NCBI GenBank assembly: GCA_944322305.1
Contig: CALUOP010000001.1
Coordinates: forward strand, 248,001 to 312,000
Direction of reading: 5' to 3'
Length of the DNA: 64,000 nt
Source: an uncultured Coriobacteriaceae bacterium
Lineage (GTDB): Bacteria; Actinomycetota; Coriobacteriia; Coriobacteriales; Coriobacteriaceae
The translations under genes were made by a program, and so were the position numbers. Positions within the stretch are counted from its first letter, which is position 1, and each line of letters opens with the position of its first letter. This document shows, in pieces, positions 1 to 8,233 of the stretch. The notes under the pieces are model-generated. The model saw only the letters and a program-made list of their open reading frames with translations, did no database searches and was not told where the DNA came from.

Positions 1-549
1 GGCAGCCGCCTCCTGCGGCGTCATGCCCGCCGGCACGTCCGCCGGCACCACCGAGCAGTAGCGGCGGCCGCCGGCCTCAACGGCAAAGCGGACGCGCGCC
101 GCACCCACTTCGACCTCGTCACCGGTGGTGACGGTCCAGCTCGTGCCCGGATCGTCGGCGAGAAGCGCGCCGCCCTTGGAGGCCTCCTCGTCAAGCTGCT
201 CAAGGATTACCCGCAGCGCTTCGAAGTCCCCTGCGTCATCTGGCGCAAAGCCCGCGCGCGCAGCCGCCGTCTCGTCCACGTGCACGTACACGCCCTCGTC
301 CGTGTTCACCAGCACGAGCGTGCAGTCCTCGGGCAGCGGGTAGCGGTACCCCACGTCCTCGCCGTCGACCAAGCGGGCGGCCCCGGTGTTGTAGCGCGTG
401 AAGCCGCTGACGCCAAACGCGGCGCACTCCGCCACAGCCGAGCCCTCTTCAGCCTCGGCGGCCTCCTGAGCCCACGCAGCGTGCGGAGCCGCGAGCATGC
501 AGAGGCAGGCCACGGCAAGAACAGCCAGCGCAAACCGCGCCGCAAGCAA
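1..549 (-). CDS. Exported protein of unknown function, 3' end beyond the window
   Basis: The frame is open from the left window edge to about 549 on the minus strand, so the C-terminus is missing. From a TTG at 549 it begins with a classic signal peptide: a short basic start (LLAARF), a hydrophobic core (ALAVLAVACLC) and an AWA-Q cleavage-like site, followed by an acidic mature region. An internal ATG at 498 would lose most of the signal peptide, so the TTG is preferred, but no strong ribosome binding site is visible and the start is uncertain. The mature part has no motif I recognise. It lies downstream of modA but is separated from it by two hairpins, so co-transcription is doubtful. Confidence 0.6.
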   Translation of the reverse strand, partial: MLAARFALAVLAVACLCMLAAPHAAWAQEAAEAEEGSAVAECAAFGVSGFTRYNTGAARLVDGEDVGYRYPLPEDCTLVLVNTDEGVYVHVDETAAARAGFAPDDAGDFEALRVILEQLDEEASKGGALLADDPGTSWTVTTGDEVEVGAARVRFAVEAGGRRYCSVVPADVPAGMTPQEAAA

Positions 550-630
550 GCAGGCGGGCGAGGCGGCAGACGGACGGGCGGCGCTGCCGGGCCGCCGGGG
601 AGCGCGATCTTCTCGCCCGCCGCGCAAGCC

Positions 631-658
631 GCCCGTTTGCGCGGCCGCGCAAACGGGC
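631..658. repeat. Perfect 28-bp palindrome between modA and the exported-protein gene
   Basis: The sequence is exactly self-complementary, with 14-base arms (GCCCGTTTGCGCGG and its complement) and no spacer. It could form a hairpin in RNA or act as a protein site. It follows a second hairpin at 662-684, so the pair probably separates modA from the next gene. Confidence 0.6.
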
Positions 659-661
659 AAC

Positions 662-684
662 GGCCCCGGAGCCGTACCGGGGCC
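662..684 (-). terminator. Hairpin downstream of modA
   Basis: GGCCCCGG and CCGGGGCC arms enclose a short loop just after the modA stop codon. There is no clear T-run on the minus strand, so it may be a weak intrinsic terminator or an mRNA 3' stabiliser. Confidence 0.5.
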
Positions 685-739
685 GCCCTGCGCGCTGATA
701 TGTTGCGTTGTCGATTCCATGCGCCTGGGTGCAGCGCGC

Positions 740-1609
740 TTACGCCAGCTCGAAGCCGTACTCGGCCCAGATGGCAAGCGCGTCCTCGTCGGTCATGCAG
801 AACTCCAGGAAATCAGCCGCGGCCTCGGCGTTCTTCGAGCTTGCGGCTACCGCGCCGGGGTACACGATGGGCTTGTGCGAGTCGTCCGGGCAGGTGTAGG
901 CCACCTCGATGCCGTCGTAGCGGTACACGTCGGAGGTGTAGACGAAGCCGATGGCGCAGTCGCCGGTGGCAACGTACTGGGCGGCGGTACCCACCTTGTC
1001 GGCCTCAACCACCTTGGAGGCGATGGAGTCGGCGTACGCGCCGTCCTCGCCCTCGGGGTTGGTGTAAAGCCCCACGCTCGCAAGCGCCTGGTTGGCGTAC
1101 TTGCCAGCCGGCACCGCACCGGGCTCGCCGATGGCGATGTTGCCGTCTACGGCCGCCACGTCCTCAAGCGCGTTGACCTGGATGTCGGAGCCTGCGGCGC
1201 GCACCACCACCAGATCGTTCACGAACATGTCCTGGCGCGTGGCCTCGTCTACCAGGTCGGCCTCTGCGGCGTCGTCCATCGTGCCGGAAGAGGCGGTGAT
1301 GAGGATGTCGACCGGCGCCCCGCCGCGCATCTGCTCGACCAAGTCACCGGAGCCCTTGTACTGCGTGTCGGCAAACGTCACGCCGGTGCGCTCGGTGTAG
1401 AGCTTCTCCACCTCGGGCATGGCCTTCTCAAGCGAGTTTGCCGCGAAGATCTGCAGCTCAACCGCGTTGGCAGCCGGCGAGCCGTCCGCGGGCGCAGAGC
1501 CCTCCGCACCCGTGGTTGTCGCCTGGGTGCTGCACCCGCCGAGCACGCCCGCGAGCATTGCCGCCGACGCCAGCGCTCCCAGGGCGCGACGAGAAATTAC
1601 CTTGTGCAT
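740..1609 (-). CDS. modA: Molybdate ABC transporter substrate-binding lipoprotein ModA
   Basis: A 289-residue extracytoplasmic solute-binding protein that captures molybdate (or tungstate) for an ABC importer. The N-terminus has a basic start, a hydrophobic stretch and a lipobox ending in LGGC with the lipidation cysteine at residue 26. The mature protein has the ModA/WtpA fold signatures: an early FAANSLEKAMPEVEKLY segment, a GAPVDILITASSGTMDDA segment and a GAVAASSKNAEAAADFLEF segment near the end. A GGAGGAACC ribosome site precedes the ATG. No ModB permease or ModC ATPase gene is adjacent, so the partner genes are either elsewhere or in the truncated left flank. The moeA and mogA genes upstream fit a role in molybdenum cofactor supply. 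Confidence 0.93.
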   Translation of the reverse strand: MHKVISRRALGALASAAMLAGVLGGCSTQATTTGAEGSAPADGSPAANAVELQIFAANSLEKAMPEVEKLYTERTGVTFADTQYKGSGDLVEQMRGGAPVDILITASSGTMDDAAEADLVDEATRQDMFVNDLVVVRAAGSDIQVNALEDVAAVDGNIAIGEPGAVPAGKYANQALASVGLYTNPEGEDGAYADSIASKVVEADKVGTAAQYVATGDCAIGFVYTSDVYRYDGIEVAYTCPDDSHKPIVYPGAVAASSKNAEAAADFLEFCMTDEDALAIWAEYGFELA

Positions 1610-1678
1610 TGCCGGTTCCTCCCTTTGGTATACGGTGGCGCACCGTCACACGCTCCGAGGCCGCCTTCAGACGAAAGG

Positions 1679-1684
1679 ATTATA
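1679..1684 (-). promoter_or_regulatory. Putative -10 box of the modA promoter
   Basis: The minus strand reads TATAAT about 70 bases upstream of the modA start, in an AT-rich patch containing GTATAAAAGGTGC. No good -35 hexamer stands at the proper distance, which suggests an activated or weak promoter. Confidence 0.5.
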
Positions 1685-1759
1685 GCACCTTTTATACTTG
1701 CTTGAGAATATACTTATCCCAGAATGGTTTTAGGAGCTGACTACCCCATTCCGTCTTGC

Positions 1760-2025
1760 GAAATGCGCCAAATCAGCCCGGACGTATTGTGGCACAGAGC
1801 GCAAAAACTCGGTGTATGAAAAATGGATGTCGTTTTGCACGCGAACTCCAAGTAGACCGGCTCGATGCCATGTCATTTACCTGGGGTTTCTTTGTGAGAT
1901 GAGGAGCCCCTACTCGAAGCACCCCGCCAAAACGACATCCATTTTCGCGTTGGACGAACCTGTCCACCCTGGCACCCTGTCCGTAAGACGAAATGTGCCA
2001 AATGAGGCCCGGCCTCATTTGGCAC
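1760..2025. repeat. Fold-back intergenic element, copy A, bounded by GCGCCAAAT-type palindromes
   Basis: Most of the gene-free stretch between modA and mogA is one composite element. Its left edge is a degenerate palindrome (about 1760-1795). Its right edge is a perfect 15-bp-arm palindrome (1995-2025, GTGCCAAATGAGGCC with a single central base). Inside, AAAATGGATGTCGTTTT (1820-1836) is exactly complementary to 1929-1945, enclosing about 92 bases that can form further hairpins. The same architecture recurs at 60971-61232. No plausible protein is encoded. It may be a small non-autonomous mobile element or a structured RNA. Confidence 0.8.
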
Positions 2026-2057
2026 AACCAGCGAGGATGTTTCTACCGTAGTGCGAC

Positions 2058-2531
2058 CTAGTGCCCGAGGCCGGCCATCATCCCCACCGCGTGCTCGAAC
2101 TGGTCGGCTACGCCCTCCCAGCTCTCGATCGCAGCTTTGCGCGAGCCGGGGAAGTTCACCACGAGCGTGCGCCCGCGCTGCATGCACAGCGCGCGCGACA
2201 GCATCGCGCGCCGCGTCTTGGTCATCGAGTACGCGCGCATGGCCTCGGCAATGCCGGCCACGTTGCGGTCGCACACCCGCATCGTGGCCTCGGGCGTCAC
2301 GTCACGCAGCGAAAGCCCCGTGCCGCCGCAGGTCACCACCACGTCGGCGGCTTCCTCGTCGGCCGCGCGCACGATGGCGTCCGCGATCTCGTCCACCTCG
2401 TCATGCACCACCACGTGGCTCACGCACGTCCACCCCGCCTGGGCGATCAGCGCCTCGAGCGCCGCCCCGGCAGTGTCCTCGGCCATTGAACGCGTGTCCG
2501 AGCAGGTGACAACCGCGATCTTCACGTCCAT
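2058..2531 (-). CDS. mogA: Molybdopterin adenylyltransferase, MogA/MoaB family
   Basis: A 157-residue cytoplasmic protein that adenylates molybdopterin before metal insertion. It starts MDVKIAVVTCSDTRS and keeps the family's central TCGGTGLSLRDVTPEA motif and the later NFPGSRKAA motif, which form the molybdopterin-binding site. The ATG at 2531 is chosen because GAGAGG stands just upstream; a longer frame upstream has no ribosome site. The gene starts 53 bases after the end of moeA, so the two probably form one transcript ending at the fold-back element. MogA and MoaB cannot be separated by sequence alone here. Confidence 0.93.
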   Translation of the reverse strand: MDVKIAVVTCSDTRSMAEDTAGAALEALIAQAGWTCVSHVVVHDEVDEIADAIVRAADEEAADVVVTCGGTGLSLRDVTPEATMRVCDRNVAGIAEAMRAYSMTKTRRAMLSRALCMQRGRTLVVNFPGSRKAAIESWEGVADQFEHAVGMMAGLGH

Positions 2532-2584
2532 GTGCCTCTCCCCTTCCACCCGGGCAGTGCGCCGCCCGGGCCACGCAGCCTCCG

Positions 2585-3844
2585 TTACAGCACCGAGCCC
2601 TCGGGCAGGTCGATGCGCACGCACGCGACCGCATCGCCTGCATGGGCGCCGGGCGCGTCCTCAGGGATCACCACCAGGCAGTTGGCGTGGTGCAGCGTCC
2701 CGAAGAGCCCCGAGTTCTGGCTTTTGGCCGGCGTGGCGACAAGCTCGCCCGCCTCGTTGCGCTCGACGCGTCCGCGCAGGTAATAGCGGCGCGGCTGCTT
2801 CTTGCGCTGGTCGGTTGCCAAACGGGCCGTCTGCACCGGGCGGGCAAGCTCGGTGAAGCCCATCATCTGGCGCAGCGCCGGGCGCACCAGTATCTCGAAG
2901 CCCACCGAAGCCGCCGCCGGGTTGCCGGCAAGGCCTACGAAGGGCACGCCGCGAACAAGCCCGAAGGTCTGCGACTTGCCCGGGCGCATGGCCACGCGAT
3001 CGAAGAAGACCTCGCCCTCCTCGGCCGCCAGCGCGGTCACGTAGTCGTAGTCGCCCGCCGAGGCGCCGCCGCTCGTCACCACGAAATCGCAGGTCTCAGC
3101 CGCCTTGAGGATAAGCGCGCGGATCTTGTCCGGGTCGTCGGGGGCCATACCGACAAAGCGCGGCTGCGCGCCGGCTTCCAGCGCGGCGGCCATGAGCGCC
3201 GAGGAGTTCGCGTCGCGGATCATGCCGCGCTCAGGCACCGCACCTGGCGCCACCAGCTCGCTGCCGAGCGAGATCACGCCCACGTGCGGGCGGCGGCGCA
3301 CCACTACGCGCTCGGCGCCAGCCGACGCGGCCAGGCCGCAGCCTGCGGCGGTGAGCACCTCGCCGGCCTTGAGAACCTCCGCCCCCGCCTTTGCCTCGAG
3401 ACCGGCGGCGCGGATGTTCTCGCCCACCTGGGCGGGCGCCGTGAAGCTCACGCGCGAGCCGTCTGAGCCGTCGCCCGCGACAACGCCCACGACCTCGTAC
3501 TTCACCACGGCGTCAGCGCCGGCCGGCACGGGCGCGCCCGTCATGATGCGCAGCGCCTGGCCGGGCCTCACCTCTTGCGCAAACACCGCCCCGGCAGCCT
3601 CGTGCCCCACCACGTCAAGCTCTACCGGGGTGTCGGCGGAAGCTTCCGCAAGGTCGGCCGCACGCACCGCAAAGCCGTCCATCGCGCTGTGCGCGAACGG
3701 CGCCAAGTCGATGTCGCTCACCACGCCGTCCGCCAGCGGACGCCCGCACGCCTCGGCAAGCGGCACCTCCTCGCACGGTGTCTGGCGCACATGCGCCAAA
3801 ATGATCTCCTGCGCATCCTCTACACTAATCATGTTCTCGGCCAT
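2585..3844 (-). CDS. moeA: Molybdopterin molybdotransferase MoeA
   Basis: A 419-residue cytoplasmic enzyme that inserts molybdate into adenylated molybdopterin. Domain order is typical: an N-terminal region with FAHSAMDGFAVRAADL, a beta-barrel segment with RIMTGAPVPAGADAVV, the MogA-like domain with VVTSGGASAGDYDY and GLAGNPAAASVGFE, and a C-terminal domain. Length matches the family. It is upstream of mogA in the same direction and probably co-transcribed, and modA lies further downstream, giving a molybdenum uptake and cofactor group. It has its own upstream promoter-like sequence. Confidence 0.96.
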   Translation of the reverse strand: MAENMISVEDAQEIILAHVRQTPCEEVPLAEACGRPLADGVVSDIDLAPFAHSAMDGFAVRAADLAEASADTPVELDVVGHEAAGAVFAQEVRPGQALRIMTGAPVPAGADAVVKYEVVGVVAGDGSDGSRVSFTAPAQVGENIRAAGLEAKAGAEVLKAGEVLTAAGCGLAASAGAERVVVRRRPHVGVISLGSELVAPGAVPERGMIRDANSSALMAAALEAGAQPRFVGMAPDDPDKIRALILKAAETCDFVVTSGGASAGDYDYVTALAAEEGEVFFDRVAMRPGKSQTFGLVRGVPFVGLAGNPAAASVGFEILVRPALRQMMGFTELARPVQTARLATDQRKKQPRRYYLRGRVERNEAGELVATPAKSQNSGLFGTLHHANCLVVIPEDAPGAHAGDAVACVRIDLPEGSVL

Positions 3845-3881
3845 GGATCCCCCACTCGTTGCCGCTGTGTTCGGTAGCTCA

Positions 3882-3887
3882 AGTATA
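3882..3887 (-). promoter_or_regulatory. Putative -10 box of the moeA-mogA promoter
   Basis: TATACT on the minus strand, about 40 bases upstream of the moeA ATG in an AT-richer patch. The -35 region is weak. Confidence 0.5.
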
Positions 3888-3961
3888 TCGGCAACGCCTT
3901 TATTCTGCTATGAGAAGAAATCCAGCAGGGCCCGTCGCACAGGCGCAGACCTGGCCCGCCC

Positions 3962-4621
3962 CTACCGCCGGCCGCGCTTGGCCAGGCCCGCAACCCCCTC
4001 AGACGTGAGCTCTGCCACCTGCTGGGCCAACGTCCGGAGCGACAGCGACGTCTCGCCGTACAGCCACGGGGCGAACAGGGACAGAGCACCGCCCAGCACG
4101 TACGACGTCGCCGCGCGCAGATCGCGCTCCTCAAGCTCAAGCAGGGACAGCGGCCCGCGCACTTGGATCTCTTCCGTAACCGCCTCGTACAGGCGCGCGT
4201 ACAGAGTGGCAGGGGGCATGCGGCGCACCAGCAACCGGCAGTGCGCGTCGGTTCGCTCGATCACCGAGGCGACCGCCTCGTAGAACGTCCGCACCTCGAA
4301 CGCCAGCTCGGCCGGCGCAAGCTCCCGACCCGCAAGCGCCTCGACGCGGTGGTACCCGGGACGCCTCTCGTACTCGTCGTACATGGCGCCCACCAGCTCG
4401 TCGACAAGGGCGGCCACCAGGTCGTCAACCGAGCGGTAATGCAGGTAAAACGTCTTGCGGTCTATGCCGGCGCATCGCGCGATGCCGCTGATAGTGACGC
4501 GCGCCAGCTCATGCTCAGCCAAGAGCTCCCAAAACGCCGTCGTGATTGCCAGACGTGTTTTTGCGACCCGCTTGTCGCGGTGCCGCGGTTCCTCGTGCTT
4601 TTGGGGCTCTGTTGCCGCCAT
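3962..4621 (-). CDS. TetR-family transcriptional regulator
   Basis: A 219-residue cytoplasmic repressor-like protein counting from the ATG at 4621 (MAATEPQ); an upstream start would add 27 residues with no clear purpose. Residues about 20-70 form the TetR helix-turn-helix, with TRLAITTAFWELLAEHELARV, ISGIARCAGIDRKTFYLHY and the following helix. The C-terminal half is the ligand/dimer domain and shows aromatic and aliphatic helices but no recognisable ligand class. It stands alone between moeA and the ptsI terminator, so its targets are not evident. Confidence 0.9.
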   Translation of the reverse strand: MAATEPQKHEEPRHRDKRVAKTRLAITTAFWELLAEHELARVTISGIARCAGIDRKTFYLHYRSVDDLVAALVDELVGAMYDEYERRPGYHRVEALAGRELAPAELAFEVRTFYEAVASVIERTDAHCRLLVRRMPPATLYARLYEAVTEEIQVRGPLSLLELEERDLRAATSYVLGGALSLFAPWLYGETSLSLRTLAQQVAELTSEGVAGLAKRGRR

Positions 4622-4775
4622 ACTACCAACCAACCCTCGCAGGGCGGCGAGAAACGCGGGCGAGACTGCCCACGCGCATATCCGCCGTTCAGGATATTGC
4701 AACTATGCTACACCCACATGCTCCCTACAATCTGCTGATTTAACCATATGTTTGCAAAGGGGTTGTAAAGAACAG

Positions 4776-4807
4776 AAAAGCGGCCGGGTCCACGCGGGCC
4801 CGGCCGC
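4776..4807 (-). terminator. Intrinsic terminator of ptsI
   Basis: On the minus strand GCGGCCGGG pairs with CCCGGCCGC across a ten-base loop, followed by TTTTCTGTT. It lies about 60 bases after the ptsI stop codon. Confidence 0.85.
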
Positions 4808-4864
4808 CGTGCAGCCGTCTACGTCATGCCGTCAAGGCACGCGCAGCACCTGTGGGTGAAACCC

Positions 4865-6577
4865 TTAGCGCGCAGCCTCCTCGAGCGCAGCCTTGACCTC
4901 CTCGGCCGTGGAAAGCTGCATGACCTTGGCCTCGAGCGCGTCGGCGTCGGCCTTGGTCCACTGGGAGATGGCCTTGCGGGTCTTGAGGACACTCGGCGCA
5001 GAGACCGAGAACTCCTCCATACCCCAGGAGATGAGCAGCGGGGTGAGCAGCGGATCGGCCGCGGCCTCGCCGCACATGCCAACCATGATGCCCTCTTTCA
5101 CGCCGCTTACGATGATGTTCTTGATGGCGCGCAGCACCGCCGGGTAGTACCAGCTGTAGAGGTAGGCCACCTTGTCGTTGCCGCGGTCGGAGGCCATGGT
5201 GTAGCCGGTGAGGTCGTTGGTGCCGATCGAGAAGAACGCGGCCTCCTTGGCAAGGATGTCGGCGATGTTGGCGGCGGCGGCCGTCTCCATCATGATGCCG
5301 ACCTCGATGTCCTCGTTGAACTTGTAGCCCTCTTCGTGGAGCTCGGCCTTGCACTGCTCGACGAGCTCCTTGACCTGGCGCAGCTCCTCGACGCAGGTGA
5401 CGAGCGGCACCATGATCTTGATGTCGCCGAACGCGCTGGCGCGCAGCAGGGCGCGCAGCTGCACCTTGTACTCATCCGGGTTGTCCAGGCAGTAACGCAC
5501 CGCGCGGTAACCCATGAACGGGTTCTCCTCCTTCTGGAGGTTCATGTACGGGATCTCCTTGTCGCCGCCCACGTCGAGCGTGCGGATGATCACCGGGGCG
5601 CCCTTGAGGGTGACGGCGACCTTGCGGTACGCCTCGAACTGCTCGTCCTCGGAGGGGAGCTCCTTGGCGTCCATGAACAGGAACTCGGAGCGGAAAAGGC
5701 CGATGGCCTCGCAGTCGTGGTCCACAGCGGTCTTGGCGTCGTCGGGGTTGCCGATGTTGCAGGCGAGCGTCTTCTTGTCGCCGTCGGCGGTGACGGTGGG
5801 CTTGCCGCGGTACGCCTCGAGGGCGTGCTTCTCCTCGGCGAAGGCGCTGGCGCGCTGCTCGTAGTCGGCGAGCATGTCGTCGTCCGGATCGCTGATCACA
5901 TGGCCGTTGGTGCCGTCGACGATAACGGTGATGCCGTTGTGCAGGGCGCCGCAGGCGTTGGGGACGGAGAGCACCGCGGGGATCTCGAGCGCGCGGGCGA
6001 TGATGGCGGAGTGGGAGGTGCGGCCGCCAACCTCGGTCACGATGCCAGCCACGTTCTCCTTGTCGATGGTGGCGGTCATGGACGGGGTCAGGTCGTGCAC
6101 CACGATGATGGAGCCCGCAGGCAGAACCGACAGGTCAACGACCTGCTTGCCGAGCAGCTCGGCCAGGATGCCGGTGCGGATGTCGGCGATGTCGGAAGCG
6201 CGCTGCTGGAACATCTCGTCGTCCATGCTCAGGAACATGTTCTCGAACATGGTGCTCGTCTCAACGAGCGCCTGCTCAGCGCAGGTGCCACCGTCGATGG
6301 CGGCGTTGATGGCGTCGGTCATGCCCGGATCCTGGGCGAGCATGATGTGGCCGCTCATGATCTCGGCCTCGTTCTCACCGACGGTGACCTTCATGCGCTC
6401 GGCCTGCTGGGCGGTCTTCTCGCAGAAGACGTCGAGCGCCTGCTGGTAGCGAGCCTTCTCGGCGGCCGAGTCCTCGACCTTGTAGGGCTCAAAGCTCAGA
6501 TCGGGCTCCACGGCGAGAACCGCCTTGCCGATGCCGATGCCCTCCGATGCGTTAACACCCTCGAACATGCTGTACAT
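4865..6577 (-). CDS. ptsI: PTS enzyme I, phosphoenolpyruvate-protein phosphotransferase
   Basis: A 570-residue soluble enzyme that takes phosphate from PEP and passes it to HPr, driving all PTS sugar uptake. The N-terminal HPr-binding and phosphohistidine domain holds GGRTSHSAIIAR with the active His at residue 189. The C-terminal PEP-binding barrel has ENPFMGYRAVRYCL, FFSIGTNDLTGYTMASDRGN and the catalytic GMCGEAAAD cysteine motif. Length matches the family. A few positions differ from common consensus (YYPAVLR for YHPAVLR). It lies downstream of the HPr gene, separated by a terminator-like hairpin, so HPr may be made in excess over enzyme I. Confidence 0.97.
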   Translation of the reverse strand: MYSMFEGVNASEGIGIGKAVLAVEPDLSFEPYKVEDSAAEKARYQQALDVFCEKTAQQAERMKVTVGENEAEIMSGHIMLAQDPGMTDAINAAIDGGTCAEQALVETSTMFENMFLSMDDEMFQQRASDIADIRTGILAELLGKQVVDLSVLPAGSIIVVHDLTPSMTATIDKENVAGIVTEVGGRTSHSAIIARALEIPAVLSVPNACGALHNGITVIVDGTNGHVISDPDDDMLADYEQRASAFAEEKHALEAYRGKPTVTADGDKKTLACNIGNPDDAKTAVDHDCEAIGLFRSEFLFMDAKELPSEDEQFEAYRKVAVTLKGAPVIIRTLDVGGDKEIPYMNLQKEENPFMGYRAVRYCLDNPDEYKVQLRALLRASAFGDIKIMVPLVTCVEELRQVKELVEQCKAELHEEGYKFNEDIEVGIMMETAAAANIADILAKEAAFFSIGTNDLTGYTMASDRGNDKVAYLYSWYYPAVLRAIKNIIVSGVKEGIMVGMCGEAAADPLLTPLLISWGMEEFSVSAPSVLKTRKAISQWTKADADALEAKVMQLSTAEEVKAALEEAAR

Positions 6578-6603
6578 TTCCTTTGTTCCTCTCCTTGGAA
6601 AAC

Positions 6604-6634
6604 AAAAAGGCGCCCACGCGCATGCGCGGACGCC
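6604..6634 (-). terminator. Terminator/attenuator between ptsH and ptsI
   Basis: The minus strand forms a strong hairpin (GGCGTCCGCGC with GCGCGTGGGCGCC) followed by TTTTTGTTTT. As ptsI lies immediately downstream, partial read-through would set the ptsH:ptsI ratio. A second palindrome, AACCAAAACCGG-type, stands just before it at 6637-6657. Confidence 0.8.
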
Positions 6635-6680
6635 CGAACCAAAAACCGGTTTTGGTTTAACGCAGCGAAGCCACGCCTAC

Positions 6681-6944
6681 TTACTCGCCGAGACCGCTCT
6701 TGATGAGCTCCACGGCAGCGGCCAGAGCCTCGGCCTCGTCAGCGCCGTCGCAACGAACCTCAACCTCGGTGCCGCAGGGGATGCCGGCGGCCATGAGGGC
6801 CATCGGGGACTTGCCGTTGACCTCCTTGTCGGGGGTGACGACCGTCACGTCGCAGGAGAACTTGCCCATGGCAGAGGCGAACATGCCAGCGGGACGCATG
6901 TGGAGACCCTGGGGGTTGACGAGCGTGACCTTCTCAGAAACCAT
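6681..6944 (-). CDS. ptsH: Phosphocarrier protein HPr
   Basis: An 87-residue cytoplasmic phosphocarrier. The active-site His15 is in LHMRPAG (family consensus is LHARPA, so Ala is replaced by Met). Ser46 is present in NGKSPMAL, the site that HPr kinase phosphorylates in organisms with that control system; whether such a kinase exists here cannot be seen. A palindromic leader (CTTCAC...GTGAAG) lies at 6967-6988, just upstream of the ribosome site. The gene precedes ptsI in the same direction. Confidence 0.96.
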   Translation of the reverse strand: MVSEKVTLVNPQGLHMRPAGMFASAMGKFSCDVTVVTPDKEVNGKSPMALMAAGIPCGTEVEVRCDGADEAEALAAAVELIKSGLGE

Positions 6945-7093
6945 CTTTTACTCCTTCGTTGTAACCTTCACCACAGATCCTGTGAAGAGATCCCGATGTT
7001 TCGTGCCGGGCCGTGCCTGGCACTGCTATAGGATAAACCGTCCGTCAAGACCGTAAAAGCTCAAATCCTTACATGGTCATGAACGAACGATGA

Positions 7094-7132
7094 GCGGCGC
7101 AAGCCAAACAGCAGCGGCCTGCCTTGCGCCGC
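7094..7132 (-). terminator. Hairpin downstream of the PfkB-type kinase gene
   Basis: Ten-base arms (GCGGCGCAAG/CTTGCGCCGC) enclose 19 bases, about 30 bases past the stop codon. There is no T-run, so it may be a Rho-type or weak terminator. Confidence 0.5.
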
Positions 7133-7163
7133 GCGGTGAGCGAACGCGCGCGGAGGCAGCGCC

Positions 7164-8072
7164 CTACAGGCCCTGCTCCTCCATCATCTTGCAGACTTCC
7201 TCGATCTTCTCGCGCGTAGCCATGCCCTGGCTGAACGCGGTGGCGGAACCGCAGGCAGAGGCGAAGCGCAGCGCCTCCTCGTAGCTCTTGCCCCAGTCAA
7301 CGGCAGCCAAGAAGCCGGCGAGAACCGCGTCGCCCGCGCCGGTGGTGTTGACGACCTCACCCTTGACGGCGCGCACGATGTGCTCCTTGCCGTCGGAGTC
7401 AACCAGGCAGGAGCCCAGACCGCCGCAGGACACGATGACGTTCTGCGCACCCATGTCGTGCAGCTTGTGGGCATAGGGCAGGCACTCCTCGGGGGTGTCG
7501 ATGGTAACCTCGAAGATGTCGCCGACCTCGTGGTTGTTGGGCTTGATGAGGAACGGCTTGCACTTGAGCGAGCGCACCAGCAGGTCGCCCACGGCGTCGA
7601 CCACGTAGCGGATGCCGCGGCCGTCGAACTGCTCCATGATGTTGGCGTAGGTGTCCTGCGGGAGCGAGGAGGGCACGGAGCCGTTCAGGACGAGCGTGTC
7701 GCCCTCAACCAAGCGCTCGAGCTTGTCCATGAGGATGCCGTACTTCTCGTGGCTGATGTGCGGGCCCGCGCCGTTGATGCGGGTTTCGTCGATCTTGATG
7801 TTGATGCGGGTATAGCCCTCGTCAAGCCAGATGAGGTCGGTCACCATGCCGGCCTCATGCAGGGTGTCCTCGATGAAGCGGCCGGAGAAGCCGGCGATGA
7901 AGCCCATGCAGATGTTCGGCACGTTGAGGTTGGACAGCACCGCGGAGACGTCCAAGCCCTTGCCGCCAAACGAGAAGTCCTCATGCGTGGAGCGGTTGGT
8001 GCGCCCCATCTTGAAGGTCTTAGGGTGTACCACGTAGTCAATGGCCGGGTTGAAGGTAACGGTATAAATCAC
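7164..8072 (-). CDS. fruK: 1-phosphofructokinase / tagatose-6-phosphate kinase (PfkB family)
   Basis: A 302-residue cytoplasmic sugar-phosphate kinase. It starts MIYTVTFNPAIDYVV, the usual start of the FruK/LacC branch, has an early GGKGLDVSAVL substrate motif, and ends with the PfkB signature TTGAGDAVLAGFL, whose Asp is the catalytic base. Length matches the branch. The substrate (fructose 1-phosphate, tagatose 6-phosphate or another) cannot be fixed from sequence. The neighbouring RpiB/LacAB-like isomerase leaves open a tagatose or ribose/allose role, while PtsI and HPr downstream fit phosphorylated PTS sugars. A short palindrome (TCTGACAATATCAGA, 8113-8127) upstream could be an operator. 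Confidence 0.88.
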   Translation of the reverse strand: MIYTVTFNPAIDYVVHPKTFKMGRTNRSTHEDFSFGGKGLDVSAVLSNLNVPNICMGFIAGFSGRFIEDTLHEAGMVTDLIWLDEGYTRINIKIDETRINGAGPHISHEKYGILMDKLERLVEGDTLVLNGSVPSSLPQDTYANIMEQFDGRGIRYVVDAVGDLLVRSLKCKPFLIKPNNHEVGDIFEVTIDTPEECLPYAHKLHDMGAQNVIVSCGGLGSCLVDSDGKEHIVRAVKGEVVNTTGAGDAVLAGFLAAVDWGKSYEEALRFASACGSATAFSQGMATREKIEEVCKMMEEQGL

Positions 8073-8233
8073 TTTGTCCTCCCGCAGACGTGACTGTTAA
8101 TGCGACGATCGGTCTGACAATATCAGAACGGACGCACAACTAAGTGTAATAAAAACATTCGGGCGCGACTAGATGAAAACGGCATCCGGTCGCAGTTTTC
8201 GCCGACGTGGCGCGCCCACCCCGTTTGCGCGGC

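Noticed and set aside
1610-1684. Molybdenum cofactor riboswitch in the modA leader
   Set aside because: The leader between the likely -10 box and the start is only about 65 bases, too short for that RNA, and the GGTGGCGCACC segment alone is not evidence.
1812-2051. A small protein in fold-back copy A
   Set aside because: The frame is not kept in copy B, while stems are kept; no ribosome site is present.
4865-6577. ptsI as a PEP synthase or pyruvate phosphate dikinase
   Set aside because: Length and the early GGRTSHSAIIAR arrangement are those of enzyme I, and no nucleotide-binding N-domain is present.
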